Positions 17,195 to 26,702 are shown, counted from the stretch's first letter. The stretch: 64,000 nucleotides of DNA from [Lactobacillus] timonensis (GCF_900240275.1 NZ_LT964761.1:667387-731386); one strand, 5' to 3'. Program-made: numbers and translations. Notes: a model not told the origin generated them from the sequence alone.

Positions 17195-17389
17195 ATGGAT
17201 CATCAACAAGATTTAGCTGCTAAACTCTTGGAATTCGAACGTCAAAAAGACATGACGGACACTGCAGTTGCCCTGGGAAGTCAACTTTCTGTTGAGCGTG
17301 TCCACGACATCAAATCACGTTCCACCCAGGTCACCGCAGAGGAAGCAGCAACGCTAGAACAGTTCATGCAGTCACAAGGCGACAAGTAG
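17195..17389 (+). CDS. Small conserved-type protein, HTH-like
   Basis: This 64-residue protein (MDHQQDLAAKLLEFERQKDM) has the segment DTAVALGSQLSVERVHDIKS, which looks like a helix-turn-helix of the Cro/XRE type, with the last third an acidic helix. GGGGGA lies ten bases before the ATG. The size suggests a regulator or a small adaptor. I recall similar small proteins of unknown function in lactobacilli but cannot name a function. Confidence 0.7.
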   Translation: MDHQQDLAAKLLEFERQKDMTDTAVALGSQLSVERVHDIKSRSTQVTAEEAATLEQFMQSQGDK

Positions 17390-17410
17390 CAGCATGAGCT
17401 CAAATAAATC

Positions 17411-17447
17411 AACCGGCCATTAGTCTTCGGGTGCTGGCCGGTTTTCG
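17411..17447 (+). terminator. Terminator after the small HTH-like gene
   Basis: AACCGGCCA and TGGCCGGTT form a perfect 9-bp stem followed by TTTCGTTT. Confidence 0.85.
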
Positions 17448-17720
17448 TTTGCCCTTTTCGTAATCATTTTATAAAGCCTTTTCTTCTGTTGATAAAATTA
17501 CTTGTCTTCATCATTACCTTTTCTTAAACTATTAGCGTTAATGTTTTTATTGCCGGAGATTAAGGGATATTTTCTTTTGATAAAATTCTTTGACCTCTGA
17601 AATAAATAATGCTAGTTTTTAGCTAGTTAAGTTTTTAATATTTCTTAATAAACGTTACCGATTTTTTATAACTTGGCTTAACCAATGATTACGATAATCA
17701 TCACTCAAGGGGGACTGACC
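17448..17720. other. AT-rich leader region of the LysM autolysin
   Basis: No gene is seen in this stretch. It holds two copies of TTGATAAAATT (17489-17499 and 17577-17587) with similar T-rich sequence before each. TTGACC at 17590 is a possible -35. A regulatory role is likely because the downstream gene encodes a wall hydrolase, but no known operator was recognised. Confidence 0.45.
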
Positions 17721-19706
17721 ATGAAGGAACCAGAATACGATTCAAAGCTCCACTACAAAATGTACAAGAGTGGCCGGAAGTGGGTCGTTGCTGGTGTAAC
17801 TGCACTGGCATTGTTAACTGCCGGCGGACACGTTGCACACGCTGACAGCAACCAAACAGACGGTAATCACGATGCTGACGCTAGCAAGGAAGCTAATGAT
17901 ACTAACAAGGACGAAACTACTCTGAAGTCCAGTGCCTCTGAAGGTAGTCAGCAAGCTGCTGTGAATAACAACGAACAGGAAAAGCAGGATCAAGCAACTG
18001 TAACCGACCAGCAGAAGAAGGAAGAAACTACTGTTGATCCGCAAAAGCAAGAAACTACTACCACTGACCAGCAAGCTGAACAACAAAAGTCTGCTGCACA
18101 GGAACAACAGACTAACAACGTTACCACTGTTTCATTCCGTCAGGTCGCTAACCAGCAACCAGTGAAAGCTGCACAGCTTGCTGAAAGCAAGACTGCCGTT
18201 CAAGCGCGCCAGGCAGAACGGGCTTATGTTCAAGTTGCCGCTGCTCCAGAACAAGTCAACCTGAGTTCCCTGCACTTTAGCAACAACCAACGGTGCCAAG
18301 ACTTCATTCAAAGTGTTGCTCCTGGTGCTATCCAAGGCTGGAATAAGTATGGTGTTTTACCGTCAATCACCGTTGCCCAGGCAATCCTGGAAAGCGGCTG
18401 GGGATCTTCAACGCTGTCTACTCGTGCCCACAACCTCTTTGGGATCAAGGGTAGCTACAATGGCAACTACGTTAATATGCCAACCCGTGAAGTATACAAC
18501 GGCCAGTCAGTTTACATTAACGACAACTTCCGGGCTTACGCTAACAACTCGGAATCCGTTGAAGACCACGGTAATTTCCTTTACGTCAACAGCCGTTACC
18601 GCAACTTGCTCGGCGACACCAACTACGTCAGCGTTGCCAACAAGTTACGTCAGGACGGCTACGCTACGGATCCGTCATACGCCCGCTTGCTGATTCAGCT
18701 GGTTCAAGAAAACGGTCTGACCCAACTTGACTCCGTTGCTTTCTCCGGACACCAAGTAATCATTAACAAGAACAACAACGGAACGAGCGACAATACCTAC
18801 AACCAGAGTGGTTCACAATACTACACCGTCCAATCTGGCGACACTCTGTCCGGGATTGCTAGTTCATACAACACCACGGTTAACACCCTGGCGAACCTCA
18901 ATGGCTTAAGTAACCCGAACATGATTTATGTTGGTCAACGGCTGCTGCTTCACGCCGGCTCTTCTAACACGTCCAGCAATAATAATTCTGCTTCCCAGAA
19001 CACGGCAACGGCTGGTGAAACATACACCGTTCAGTCTGGTGACACCCTGTCTGGTATTGCAGCTAAGTTTGGGACTAACTACCAGTACCTGGCGAGCCTC
19101 AATCATTTAAGTAATCCTAACCAGATCTACGTGGGGCAAACTCTCCAGATCCGTGGTGGTTCCCAACCATCAGCTCCGGTTAACCACAATAATAGCAACG
19201 GCACATACACCATTCAAGCTGGTGATACCTTGTCTGGCATTGCGGCTAAGTTTGGGACGAGCTACCAAGCACTGGCCCGCCTTAATAACATCAGTAACCC
19301 GAACATGATTGTTGTTGGCCAAACATTACGGATTAATGGCAGTGCTAGCGCCAACGTTTCGCAACCATCAACCAGTTACAGCAGTAATGGGACTTACACC
19401 GTTCAAGCGGGCGATACCCTGTCTGGTATTGCTGCCAAATACGGGACGAGCTACCAGGCAATTGCCAGTCAAAACGGCATCAGCAACCCAAACGCCATCT
19501 ACGTCGGTCAAACACTGCGGATTGGCGGGACTAGCGTCTCTTATTCCAACAGTTCCTCCAGTATCCGCGGCGGTTACACGGTTAAGTCTGGAGACACCCT
19601 GTCTGGCATTGCGGCCCAGTATGGTTTAAACTGGCAGGCAATTGCTAACAAGAACGGATTGACTGCCCCTTACGTTATCTACGTGGGACAACATTTAAGT
19701 CTCTAA
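17721..19706 (+). CDS. Secreted N-acetylglucosaminidase with five LysM domains
   Basis: This 661-residue cell-wall hydrolase cleaves glycan strands of peptidoglycan. It begins with a KxYKxGKxW-type signal peptide ([14 protein letters not shown]) and a likely cut after AHA at residue 41. Then come a Gln/Thr/Lys-rich low-complexity region (42-170), a glucosaminidase domain (about 175-330) with the catalytic Glu in [10 protein letters not shown] (E224), and five LysM repeats starting near 370, each with GDTLSGIA and NPNxIxVGQ. The repeats are joined by Ser/Asn-rich linkers and bind the wall non-covalently. There is no LPXTG motif. The ATG at 17721 follows AAGGGGGA. It should act in cell separation or turnover. 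Confidence 0.93.
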   Translation: MKEPEYDSKLHYKMYKSGRKWVVAGVTALALLTAGGHVAHADSNQTDGNHDADASKEANDTNKDETTLKSSASEGSQQAAVNNNEQEKQDQATVTDQQKKEETTVDPQKQETTTTDQQAEQQKSAAQEQQTNNVTTVSFRQVANQQPVKAAQLAESKTAVQARQAERAYVQVAAAPEQVNLSSLHFSNNQRCQDFIQSVAPGAIQGWNKYGVLPSITVAQAILESGWGSSTLSTRAHNLFGIKGSYNGNYVNMPTREVYNGQSVYINDNFRAYANNSESVEDHGNFLYVNSRYRNLLGDTNYVSVANKLRQDGYATDPSYARLLIQLVQENGLTQLDSVAFSGHQVIINKNNNGTSDNTYNQSGSQYYTVQSGDTLSGIASSYNTTVNTLANLNGLSNPNMIYVGQRLLLHAGSSNTSSNNNSASQNTATAGETYTVQSGDTLSGIAAKFGTNYQYLASLNHLSNPNQIYVGQTLQIRGGSQPSAPVNHNNSNGTYTIQAGDTLSGIAAKFGTSYQALARLNNISNPNMIVVGQTLRINGSASANVSQPSTSYSSNGTYTVQAGDTLSGIAAKYGTSYQAIASQNGISNPNAIYVGQTLRIGGTSVSYSNSSSSIRGGYTVKSGDTLSGIAAQYGLNWQAIANKNGLTAPYVIYVGQHLSL

Positions 19707-19736
19707 TAAAAGTAAAAAGTCAATTCTCCAATTAAC

Positions 19737-19766
19737 AAAGGACGGGATTTGCTCCCGTCCTTTTCG
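19737..19766 (+). terminator. Terminator after the LysM autolysin
   Basis: AAAGGACGGG and CCCGTCCTTT form a 10-bp stem followed by TTCGT. Confidence 0.85.
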
Positions 19767-19863
19767 TGTAGCTAGCACTATTTTTCATCTGCTTCAAGAC
19801 TTGTTTTTAAATAACAAAAAGCATAAGCTAAGATAAATTAAATCAAAGGGAGTAGGGATCGTC

Positions 19864-20169
19864 ATGAGAAATTTTCAGTCAGTCGATACAGAAGAGCTCA
19901 AGGCGATCAGCCAAGTGTTCAAGATGCTTGGCCACCCGAAACGACTCCGTTTATTATTCATGCTCTTACAGCATTCAATGAGCGTCTCCGAAATCAGCAA
20001 GGAGCTCAACTGGGAACAATCAGCAGTCTCCCACCAGCTCCAGCAACTCAGGCGTTGTAACTTAGTCGGTCATACTCGCAAGGGAAAGGTCGTTATGTAC
20101 CACTTGAAAAACCCCCAGGCGATGACCTTGATTGCTGATATCATCAGTCATGCAGAACAATTAATATAA
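19864..20169 (+). CDS. ArsR-family transcriptional regulator
   Basis: This 101-residue winged-helix regulator has the recognition region MSVSEISKELNWEQSAVSHQLQQL (residues about 40-62) and the wing KGKVVMYHL. The usual metal-binding ELCVCDL cysteines are missing, so it is not a classical arsenic or cadmium sensor. It may respond to another metal, to redox state or to no ligand. AAAGGGAG precedes the ATG. No efflux gene is adjacent. It is convergent with argR across a shared terminator. Confidence 0.87.
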   Translation: MRNFQSVDTEELKAISQVFKMLGHPKRLRLLFMLLQHSMSVSEISKELNWEQSAVSHQLQQLRRCNLVGHTRKGKVVMYHLKNPQAMTLIADIISHAEQLI

Positions 20170-20171
20170 GA

Positions 20172-20206
20172 AAAGGGCGGCTGGATCGCGTGTCCAGCCG
20201 CCCTTT
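20172..20206. terminator. Bidirectional terminator between arsR-like and argR
   Basis: AAAGGGCGGCTGGA and TCCAGCCGCCCTTT make a perfect 14-bp stem with a seven-base loop between convergent genes. Confidence 0.9.
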
Positions 20207-20224
20207 GTCTATTTCAGCTTCCAA

Positions 20225-20686
20225 TTAAAAGTCACGACGATGGTCATTAACCAACCGTTCTATCGCCTCAGCCGCCGCTGGCGAGTGACAGATAATGATT
20301 AAAGTATCGTTACCCGCGACCGTTCCCGCGATTTGCGGTAGCTTAGCATCATCAAAGAGTCCTGCTAGTACAGTTGCGTAACTCGAATCAGGGGTTGTTT
20401 TCAAAACGTTAATAAACTGAACAGTAGAAATCTCTTCCACGTTATCATGAATGGCAGCGAATAATTCCTCATTCTGCCCCTGCCCTTCATTGCGTAATTG
20501 CGTGTACCGTGTTTGGCCATTGCTCGTTGCCTTAACAATGTTGAGTGCGTGGATATCCCGCGAAATGGTTGCCTGGGTAGCACTAACCCCTTGTTCACTT
20601 AGGAGGGTCAACAACTGGTCCTGGGTAGAAACCGGCTGTTCTTGGATCAGGTGAAGAATTAATTTGCGGCGTGTTTTGCGGTCCAT
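20225..20686 (-). CDS. argR: Arginine repressor family regulator
   Basis: This 153-residue ArgR/AhrC regulator has an N-terminal winged helix (residues 1-70, with SATQATISRDIHALNIVK as the recognition helix) and a C-terminal oligomerisation and arginine-binding domain with GTVAGNDTLIIICHS. It represses arginine biosynthesis and may activate the arginine deiminase route. No arg or arc genes lie in this window, so it acts in trans. It is of interest that an ornithine decarboxylase is about 9 kb away. The ATG follows AAGGAG. Lactobacilli often carry two ArgR-type genes and this could be either. Confidence 0.9.
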   Translation of the reverse strand: MDRKTRRKLILHLIQEQPVSTQDQLLTLLSEQGVSATQATISRDIHALNIVKATSNGQTRYTQLRNEGQGQNEELFAAIHDNVEEISTVQFINVLKTTPDSSYATVLAGLFDDAKLPQIAGTVAGNDTLIIICHSPAAAEAIERLVNDHRRDF

Positions 20687-20795
20687 TGCGCATACTCCTT
20701 ATAATCAGTGGATATTAATACATTAATACTATACTCCATTCATGAAGCTTTTACCAGTTTCCTTCCAAGAGCAACTATTTCTGACGACCTCTTTG

Positions 20796-22781
20796 TTACT
20801 CTCCTGCTAACGCCTCAATAGGGTTAAGGCGAGCAGCTCGTCTGGCCGGCAATAAGGCAGCGACAAAGGAAATGATAACGGCAATCGCAAAGCCCATTAC
20901 AACCGTTTCCCAGCTTAATTGGACCATGTTGTACTTCACGATCCGGTACAATGCCCGGTTCAGGAAGAAGGCCGCAATAAAGGCAATGATTTCGGCGAGG
21001 ATTGCAGAAGAGAGACCAATAATGATCGACTCCGAAGTGAATAGTCGGCGAATATCCTTCCGCCGTTCACCAAGTGCCCGCAAAATACCAATTTCCTTGG
21101 TCCGTTCAGCAACCGACATATACATTGTCACAATAATCATCAATGCGGAAACCAATAGTGAGATGCCAGCAATTGCTGATAAAACTGTCGAAGCAACCTT
21201 GACGTAGTTATTGACAGTCTTCAAAATCGAGCCGACTGTAATTCCGCCCAGAATGTACTTGCCATCCACACCCTTCAAATTGTTAATCTTGTCAGCCACA
21301 CCGCTGACCTGGTCTAGCTTAGCAACGCTGACCGCCACCGTGTTAGGGCTTGTCTCAGCGCCGGCAGCTTGGAAAGCATCACGATACGTTCGATATGAAC
21401 TAGACGAAACAGCCATTCCACTGTTACTGCCGGTAAAACCAACCACCTTCAACTTTAAAGAAATCTGAACAGGCATGCCATCAGGCTTCAGCCAGTTAAA
21501 TTCCATCTGAATTTTCTTGCCAAGCAGCGTTCGGTAGCTTGTAACGCTAGTAAGATTTTCCGCCGTTTTCCGGTCAAGAACAATTTCACCCTTACCTGGC
21601 TTGTGCCCCTGCTTAATGGAGTGGTTACTCTTGGAATTGCCCCAAGTATCAACACTGGATGCACTAACCGACTTAGCACCATGTTTAAACCGTGCCATGG
21701 TAATAATGTACCCAGGTTCCACATTCGACACGTTCTTCAGATTCCGTAAACGCTTAATTTCTTGCTGGTTAATTAGCATTGCCTGCGGGTCGCTGACATA
21801 ATTTTGCGTCGTGTCCTGAATTTGCTGCATCGTCATCTTTTTACCAGTCGTGTTTCGCTGGACCGTAATCACCCGTGGGTTAACGAGGCTGTTGATTTGG
21901 TCGTTGATAAAACCGTTGACCCCTCTGCCAAGGGCCGTAAACAGCAAAACGGCAAAAATCCCGATAGCCGTGCCAATAATAATTAGTGAATTCCGCCAGA
22001 AGTTATAGCGAAAGTGCTTAAAAGCCGTTCGGTAACTGGCGGCAGCTGGCAGCACGCGTGATTGAAGGTGCACACTATCGGTTGGCAACGGATAGGGCGG
22101 ACGTAGCTGATCGTCACCAGCCACTTGACCATTATCTAGGTGGACGATCCGAGTACCATGTTTAGCAACTTCTTGCGAGTGAGTAACCGCAATGACCAGT
22201 TTACCGTCCTTGGCGATTACATCCAGTAATTCGAGCACTTCCTGGGTGTTTTCTGCGTCCAGCGCCCCCGTTGGCTCATCAGCAATGATAATCTTCGGGT
22301 CAGCTGCCAGTGCCCGGGCAATCGCTACCCGCTGTTTTTGACCTCCCGATAGCTGGCGAGGATATTTAGCCACCTGGTCCCCCAAACCAACCTTTTCCAG
22401 TAACTGGAGCGCACGATCTTTCCTTTCGCTAGCGTTAAGGGTCGTCATATCTAATGACATCTGAACGTTATCAAGGACCGTCAAATGCGGAATTAAGTTA
22501 TACGCTTGGTAGATATAGCCAACTGTTTCCCGCCGGTATTGGTCCATCATCCGTTCCTGTCGGTGGTCTAAGGCCTTGCCATTGACACTGACCTGACCTT
22601 CAAATTGACGATCCAGACCACCAATAATATTCATTAAAGTTGTCTTGCCACCGCCAGATTCACCCAAAATCGACACAAATTCCCCTGGATTAAAGGACAA
22701 GTTAATACCCTTTAAAACCGGAAACTCATTATTTCCCAGGAAATATGATTTCCTGATATTTGTTAACGTCAAATAAGCCAA
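20796..22781 (-). CDS. MacB-like ABC transporter, ATPase fused to FtsX-type permease
   Basis: This 661-residue protein joins an ABC ATPase (residues 1-225) to a permease. The ATPase has Walker A GESGGGKTT (40-48), signature LSGGQ (144-148) and Walker B IIIADEP (164-170). The permease part has one helix near 265-285, a large extracytoplasmic MacB-core domain (about 290-520) and three C-terminal helices with the FtsX signature RTKEIGILRALGERRKDI. Such mechanotransmission proteins export or sense peptides, antibiotics or lipoproteins. The start is a TTG at 22781 after a weak GGGGTG; no other in-frame start exists near it. No two-component system is adjacent, so induction by peptides is not suggested by context. 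Confidence 0.88.
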   Translation of the reverse strand: MAYLTLTNIRKSYFLGNNEFPVLKGINLSFNPGEFVSILGESGGGKTTLMNIIGGLDRQFEGQVSVNGKALDHRQERMMDQYRRETVGYIYQAYNLIPHLTVLDNVQMSLDMTTLNASERKDRALQLLEKVGLGDQVAKYPRQLSGGQKQRVAIARALAADPKIIIADEPTGALDAENTQEVLELLDVIAKDGKLVIAVTHSQEVAKHGTRIVHLDNGQVAGDDQLRPPYPLPTDSVHLQSRVLPAAASYRTAFKHFRYNFWRNSLIIIGTAIGIFAVLLFTALGRGVNGFINDQINSLVNPRVITVQRNTTGKKMTMQQIQDTTQNYVSDPQAMLINQQEIKRLRNLKNVSNVEPGYIITMARFKHGAKSVSASSVDTWGNSKSNHSIKQGHKPGKGEIVLDRKTAENLTSVTSYRTLLGKKIQMEFNWLKPDGMPVQISLKLKVVGFTGSNSGMAVSSSSYRTYRDAFQAAGAETSPNTVAVSVAKLDQVSGVADKINNLKGVDGKYILGGITVGSILKTVNNYVKVASTVLSAIAGISLLVSALMIIVTMYMSVAERTKEIGILRALGERRKDIRRLFTSESIIIGLSSAILAEIIAFIAAFFLNRALYRIVKYNMVQLSWETVVMGFAIAVIISFVAALLPARRAARLNPIEALAGE

Positions 22782-22866
22782 AGTGGCACCCCATTTCTCA
22801 CCAGTGCAAATGATCTTTAGTGATCATACCATTAATAAGAGAAATTTGACCACTTTTCACGACCCT

Positions 22867-24156
22867 TTATTCAAAACTATTACCGCCATTGTGCCCGCCA
22901 ACAAGACCGGCTCGTTCAAGCATTGTCCCACCACGTTTTAAACTAGTGCCATAGAAAACGGCAGTTGGCCCAAACCGATCACGCAGCTGATCGACCAACC
23001 GATCGAATTGATACTGCTTAACCTGCTTTTGTGCGGGTGAAAAGAGGGAAAGCTGCTGTCCACTTAACTTGCTCAGTCTCCCCAAACTGACCGCAATATT
23101 GCGAACCGACTCACCATCCCATTCCTGCTTAAACATTAGTAGTAATTCTTTGACAATTTCGCGGCTATCCGCCGTAGTAGCAATTCGGTGGTGGTGGGCA
23201 AAGCCACTCCGCCCCATGGTATAACCCGAAAAACCGATCGAAAGCCCTATTTCGCCCGCTGCTTCACCGTGGTGGCGCATCCGCGAAGTGACCTGCTGGC
23301 CAATTTCTTTAATAACGACCGCAATCTCTTCTTCGGTATGGTAATCACGGGGAAGTACTTGTGAATTACTCCAGCTGCGTTCCCGCGACGGGGAAAACCT
23401 ATTCAGCTCACTACGGTCGATTCCCCAAGCCAGAGCATAAAGCTGCTTACCAATCACTCCCAACCGGCTGCCAATCCAGTAAGGGTTAGACTTCGCAAGG
23501 TCGCCCAATGAATGAATACCGTAGCTTTCCAGGTGAGAAGCTGTTCGCTGACCAATACTCCAAATCTTAGTCAAATCGTTAACCGGCCAGACCATGGACG
23601 CAAAGGTCTGATATGACAGGCTTCCTCGCAGGTTCGGACTATGTTTAGCGAAGAGGTCCAGGGCTAGCTTTGCCTGCACAGGATTCTGGCCAATGCCAAC
23701 CGTCACGTAGAGTCCCAACCGCTGGTAAACCGTTCGCTGAATCCGTTGCGCCACTTCATCAGGGGTCTTGCCAAAAAGACGCCATGAATGGGTCATATCA
23801 ATAATTGTTTCGTCAATAGAATAAGGCCAACATTGCGCGCCAGCAGCAAATTGACGAAAAAGCTGGTTAATTACCAGGTTCTTTCTTATATAGAGGTTCA
23901 TCCGTGGCGGAACCACCATTAGTCGCGGATCATCGGGAACTTCGTACGCCCGGTCAACGTTACTAATCTTAAATTGTTTCTTCGCCATTGGAGAAGCTGC
24001 TAACACCAACCCCCGTCCAGTATTTTTCGTTTCTGACATAACAATTAACGTCGCTTTTAATGGATCAAGTCCTCTCGCAACGCATTCGACACTCGCGTAA
24101 AACGACTTATTATCAATCATGAAAAAAAGACCATGCGGCTCTCTTGAGTAATCCAT
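22867..24156 (-). CDS. Y-family DNA polymerase, UvrX/ImpB type
   Basis: This 429-residue translesion polymerase has the catalytic acids in FFMIDNKSFYASVE (D15) and YSIDET (D115, E116), then thumb and little-finger domains. The sequence fits the Gram-positive UmuC-like group (UvrX/ImpB/MucB) better than DinB. The ATG is preceded by GAGGTGGGAG. It is under SOS control: a perfect LexA box lies in the promoter spacer (24182-24195). Members of this group are often plasmid or phage borne, but here the gene lies on the chromosome between the ABC transporter and mntH. It is complete. Confidence 0.9.
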   Translation of the reverse strand: MDYSREPHGLFFMIDNKSFYASVECVARGLDPLKATLIVMSETKNTGRGLVLAASPMAKKQFKISNVDRAYEVPDDPRLMVVPPRMNLYIRKNLVINQLFRQFAAGAQCWPYSIDETIIDMTHSWRLFGKTPDEVAQRIQRTVYQRLGLYVTVGIGQNPVQAKLALDLFAKHSPNLRGSLSYQTFASMVWPVNDLTKIWSIGQRTASHLESYGIHSLGDLAKSNPYWIGSRLGVIGKQLYALAWGIDRSELNRFSPSRERSWSNSQVLPRDYHTEEEIAVVIKEIGQQVTSRMRHHGEAAGEIGLSIGFSGYTMGRSGFAHHHRIATTADSREIVKELLLMFKQEWDGESVRNIAVSLGRLSKLSGQQLSLFSPAQKQVKQYQFDRLVDQLRDRFGPTAVFYGTSLKRGGTMLERAGLVGGHNGGNSFE

Positions 24157-24174
24157 TCTCCCACCTCGCTATTT

Positions 24175-24203
24175 ATTATAGCGAACAAACGTTCGATTAA
24201 CAA
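24175..24203 (-). promoter_or_regulatory. SOS promoter with LexA (DinR) box
   Basis: Read leftward: TTGTTA (24203-24198), 17 bases, TATAAT (24180-24175). The spacer contains CGAAC-N4-GTTCG (24182-24195), an exact match to the Bacillus-type LexA box, so bound LexA would block RNA polymerase. Confidence 0.88.
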
Positions 24204-24357
24204 ATTGTCATTTGCTGACTATCAATGCGAAACCGTTTTCTTTCCCGCAGTAAAAACTATCAACTTATCTATCCCCGTTAGATACCGCCATGATGGGGAT
24301 TATTCCCCAAAATTCACCTTGCAAGACTTTATTTTTTATGGTAGCCTAAAAAAGGTT

Positions 24358-24386
24358 TTGACGGGGGTTAACTCTCGTTATATAAC
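24358..24386 (+). promoter_or_regulatory. Promoter of mntH
   Basis: TTGACG (24358-24363) and TATAAC (24381-24386) with a 17-base spacer, 36 bases before the start. No clear MntR palindrome was found around it. Confidence 0.6.
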
Positions 24387-24421
24387 TGAGAAAACTTTAT
24401 ATCAGAAAGGTGGATTTACAC

Positions 24422-25990
24422 GTGGCAACTGAAAACAATCAGCCTAAGCAACATCATCGTTTGATCGAGTACGCTAACGGTGAGTCTCTGCAGGAAATCA
24501 ATGGAACCGTTAAGGTCCCTCAAGGAAAGGGCTTCTGGCGAACCTTATTCGCTTACTCCGGCCCCGGCGCACTTGTTGCCGTTGGCTACATGGATCCTGG
24601 TAACTGGTCAACATCAATTACCGGTGGTCAAAGTTTCCAGTACACACTGATGACAACGATCCTGATTTCAAGTTTGATCGCGATGCTTTTACAATACATG
24701 GCAGCTAAACTTGGAATCGTTACTCAAATGGACCTGGCACAAGCTACTCGTGCTCGGACAGGCAAAGCCTTAGGGATCGTTTTATGGATCATGACTGAAT
24801 TTGCCATCATGGCAACGGACATTGCGGAAGTTATCGGTGCAGCTATTGCGCTGAACCTTCTCTTCCACATCCCACTAGTACCCGCCGTCTTCATTACTGT
24901 CCTTGACGTCCTGGTACTCTTACTGCTGACCAAGATTGGGTTCCGGAAAATCGAAGCAATCGTTGCTTGCCTGATCTTAGTTATTCTCTTTGTCTTCCTA
25001 TACGAAGTTATCCTCTCTCGTCCTGACTGGGGTGCCGCTTTTGCCGGCTTAATACCATCGCCAAAGGTCATTGCCAAAGAGCCAGTTGTTGGTGGTATTT
25101 CTCCACTGACTGGGACACTGGGGATTATCGGTGCGACGGTTATGCCGCACAACCTGTACCTGCACTCAGCTATTTCTCAGACTCGTGAAATTGACCATGA
25201 CGATCCAGAAAGTGTTCGTCAAACCGTTCGTTTCACTACTTGGGACTCCAACATCCAACTGTCATTAGCTTTCGTTGTTAACTCCTTGCTATTAATCGTT
25301 GGGGTGGCCGTCTTCAAGATGGGGGCTGTTAAGGATTCCAGTTTCTTCGGCCTGTATGACGCATTAAACAACACCTCAATGCTTAGCAATCATATCCTTA
25401 TTGCAGTTGCTAAGTCTGGTTTGCTGGCAACACTCTTTGCCGTTGCCCTGCTGGCTTCTGGTCAAAACTCCACGATTACCGGGACTTTGACTGGTCAGGT
25501 GATTATGGAAGGATTCATCCACATGCGAATGCCTCTATGGGCTCGGCGGTTAGTAACCCGTTTGATTTCCATCATCCCTGTGCTGCTTTGTGTCTCCTTC
25601 ACTGCCCGTGATAGTGTGATGGAACAACATGCGGCCCTGAACATGCTGATGGAAAACTCCCAGGTCTTCCTAGCAATTGACTTGCCATTCTCCATGCTGC
25701 CGCTGATCATGATGACTGACAGCAAGCTGGAAATGGGTGAGTTCAAGAACAACAAGGCCGTTAAGATCCTTGGCTGGATTTCAGTCCTTGTCCTGACTGG
25801 CCTGAACCTCTACAACATGCCACAAACCTTTGAAGGTTTCGGTGTTTGGAACAAGACACTTGCGGATACCTTGGCATACATTACCATCGTCTTCATTATT
25901 GTCCTGTTAACTTGGACAATTGTTGAATACCGTCAAGGGGAAAAGCGTTTCTTGGCAGAACGTGAAAAAGCAGCGAAGGAAGCTAAGTAA
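24422..25990 (+). CDS. mntH: Nramp-family Mn2+/H+ symporter MntH
   Basis: This 522-residue transporter imports Mn2+ with protons. It has eleven to twelve membrane helices. The Nramp metal-site motif DPGNW is in helix 1, ATDIAEVIGAA in helix 3 and the MPHNLYLHS motif in helix 6. Manganese uptake supports oxidative stress resistance in lactobacilli, which often lack catalase. I chose the GTG at 24422 because AAAGGTGG lies eight bases upstream; the in-frame GTG at 24410 falls within that site. The gene is monocistronic between its promoter and a terminator. Confidence 0.93.
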   Translation: MATENNQPKQHHRLIEYANGESLQEINGTVKVPQGKGFWRTLFAYSGPGALVAVGYMDPGNWSTSITGGQSFQYTLMTTILISSLIAMLLQYMAAKLGIVTQMDLAQATRARTGKALGIVLWIMTEFAIMATDIAEVIGAAIALNLLFHIPLVPAVFITVLDVLVLLLLTKIGFRKIEAIVACLILVILFVFLYEVILSRPDWGAAFAGLIPSPKVIAKEPVVGGISPLTGTLGIIGATVMPHNLYLHSAISQTREIDHDDPESVRQTVRFTTWDSNIQLSLAFVVNSLLLIVGVAVFKMGAVKDSSFFGLYDALNNTSMLSNHILIAVAKSGLLATLFAVALLASGQNSTITGTLTGQVIMEGFIHMRMPLWARRLVTRLISIIPVLLCVSFTARDSVMEQHAALNMLMENSQVFLAIDLPFSMLPLIMMTDSKLEMGEFKNNKAVKILGWISVLVLTGLNLYNMPQTFEGFGVWNKTLADTLAYITIVFIIVLLTWTIVEYRQGEKRFLAEREKAAKEAK

Positions 25991-26016
25991 TTAATTATTC
26001 ACTATCAATTAGTTTT

Positions 26017-26052
26017 ACAGGGACGGTTGGCAAGCCAATCGTCCCTGTTTTA
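26017..26052 (+). terminator. Terminator after mntH
   Basis: ACAGGGACGGTTGGC pairs with GCCAATCGTCCCTGT (one G-U) around two bases, then TTTTAG. Confidence 0.9.
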
Positions 26053-26062
26053 GTTTGCTATT

Positions 26063-26088
26063 CATGGCGGCTTTCGCCATGGTATAAT
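26063..26088 (+). promoter_or_regulatory. Promoter with inverted repeat before the disordered membrane protein
   Basis: CATGGCG and CGCCATG (26063-26069, 26075-26081) form a perfect inverted repeat that ends one base before a TATAAT (26083-26088). The repeat covers the spacer and the expected -35 position, as an operator would. Confidence 0.45.
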
Positions 26089-26138
26089 ACATTCATTAGT
26101 TAACGACGTCGAATGCGCCGTTTGATGAGGTGAAATCG

Positions 26139-26702
26139 ATGAATAATGATCAACAACCGGACCGCAATACCCGGGTGGGCCGCTACGACACCCCACGGAA
26201 GAAATCCCGTAGTCGTCGTGAACAACGCCGGCAAAATGCAGCTGCTAACCAGCGCGGGATGCGTTCAGTCAGTTCACACAAACATAATGGCGGTAAGCGG
26301 CTCTTTTTTACTATCCTTGGCATCCTTGTAGTGGTCTTGGTGGCCACAATCATTGTCTTTGCCGTCAAGCAACAGAACCCGGTTAACACGGATAACAACA
26401 ACACTACCGTTTCGTCTAGCTCGCGCAAGCACAAAAAGAAAAAGTCTCACAAGCGTCATCACAGCGAGGGTTCCATGAGTGAAACGGTCAATGAACCGGA
26501 AACGACTACCACCACAACGCAAACAACGCCGTCCAGCAGTAGTCAATCTCCCCAGCAACCGGAGAATAACAATAACCAGCAAGCAAATAGCAACAATAAT
26601 AACAACAATGCTGGCCAGCAACAGAAGCCGGCTGAGAGTAGCAATAACAATAACAATCAACCTCAACCAAGTAATCCACCTGCTCAGCAGCAGTCACATT
26701 AA
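26139..26702 (+). CDS. Single-pass membrane protein with disordered Asn/Gln-rich tail
   Basis: This 187-residue protein has a basic cytoplasmic N-terminus (about 1-47), one membrane helix (RLFFTILGILVVVLVATIIV) and then a long outward tail. The tail begins with a Lys/His cluster (RKHKKKKSHKRHH) and continues as Thr, Ser, Asn, Gln and Pro repeats with no fold. No LPXTG or LysM follows. It may act as a wall-penetrating spacer or surface charge element. I do not recognise a family. AGGTG lies six bases before the ATG at 26139. Confidence 0.75.
   Translation: MNNDQQPDRNTRVGRYDTPRKKSRSRREQRRQNAAANQRGMRSVSSHKHNGGKRLFFTILGILVVVLVATIIVFAVKQQNPVNTDNNNTTVSSSSRKHKKKKSHKRHHSEGSMSETVNEPETTTTTTQTTPSSSSQSPQQPENNNNQQANSNNNNNNAGQQQKPAESSNNNNNQPQPSNPPAQQQSH

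Noticed and set aside
18830..19700. Tandem repeats in the autolysin gene as a CRISPR-like or satellite array
   Set aside because: They are codons for five LysM domains with diverged linkers, not identical DNA repeats with spacers.
24240..24420. Mn2+ riboswitch (yybP-ykoY) before mntH
   Set aside because: No conserved loop motifs or terminator switch found; only a promoter is seen.
24205..24432. Open plus-strand frame of 75 codons before mntH
   Set aside because: No ribosome binding site, covers the mntH promoter and overlaps the mntH start in another frame.
26540..26690. AAC/CAA repeats as a simple-sequence DNA element
   Set aside because: They encode the Asn/Gln-rich tail of a protein in frame.
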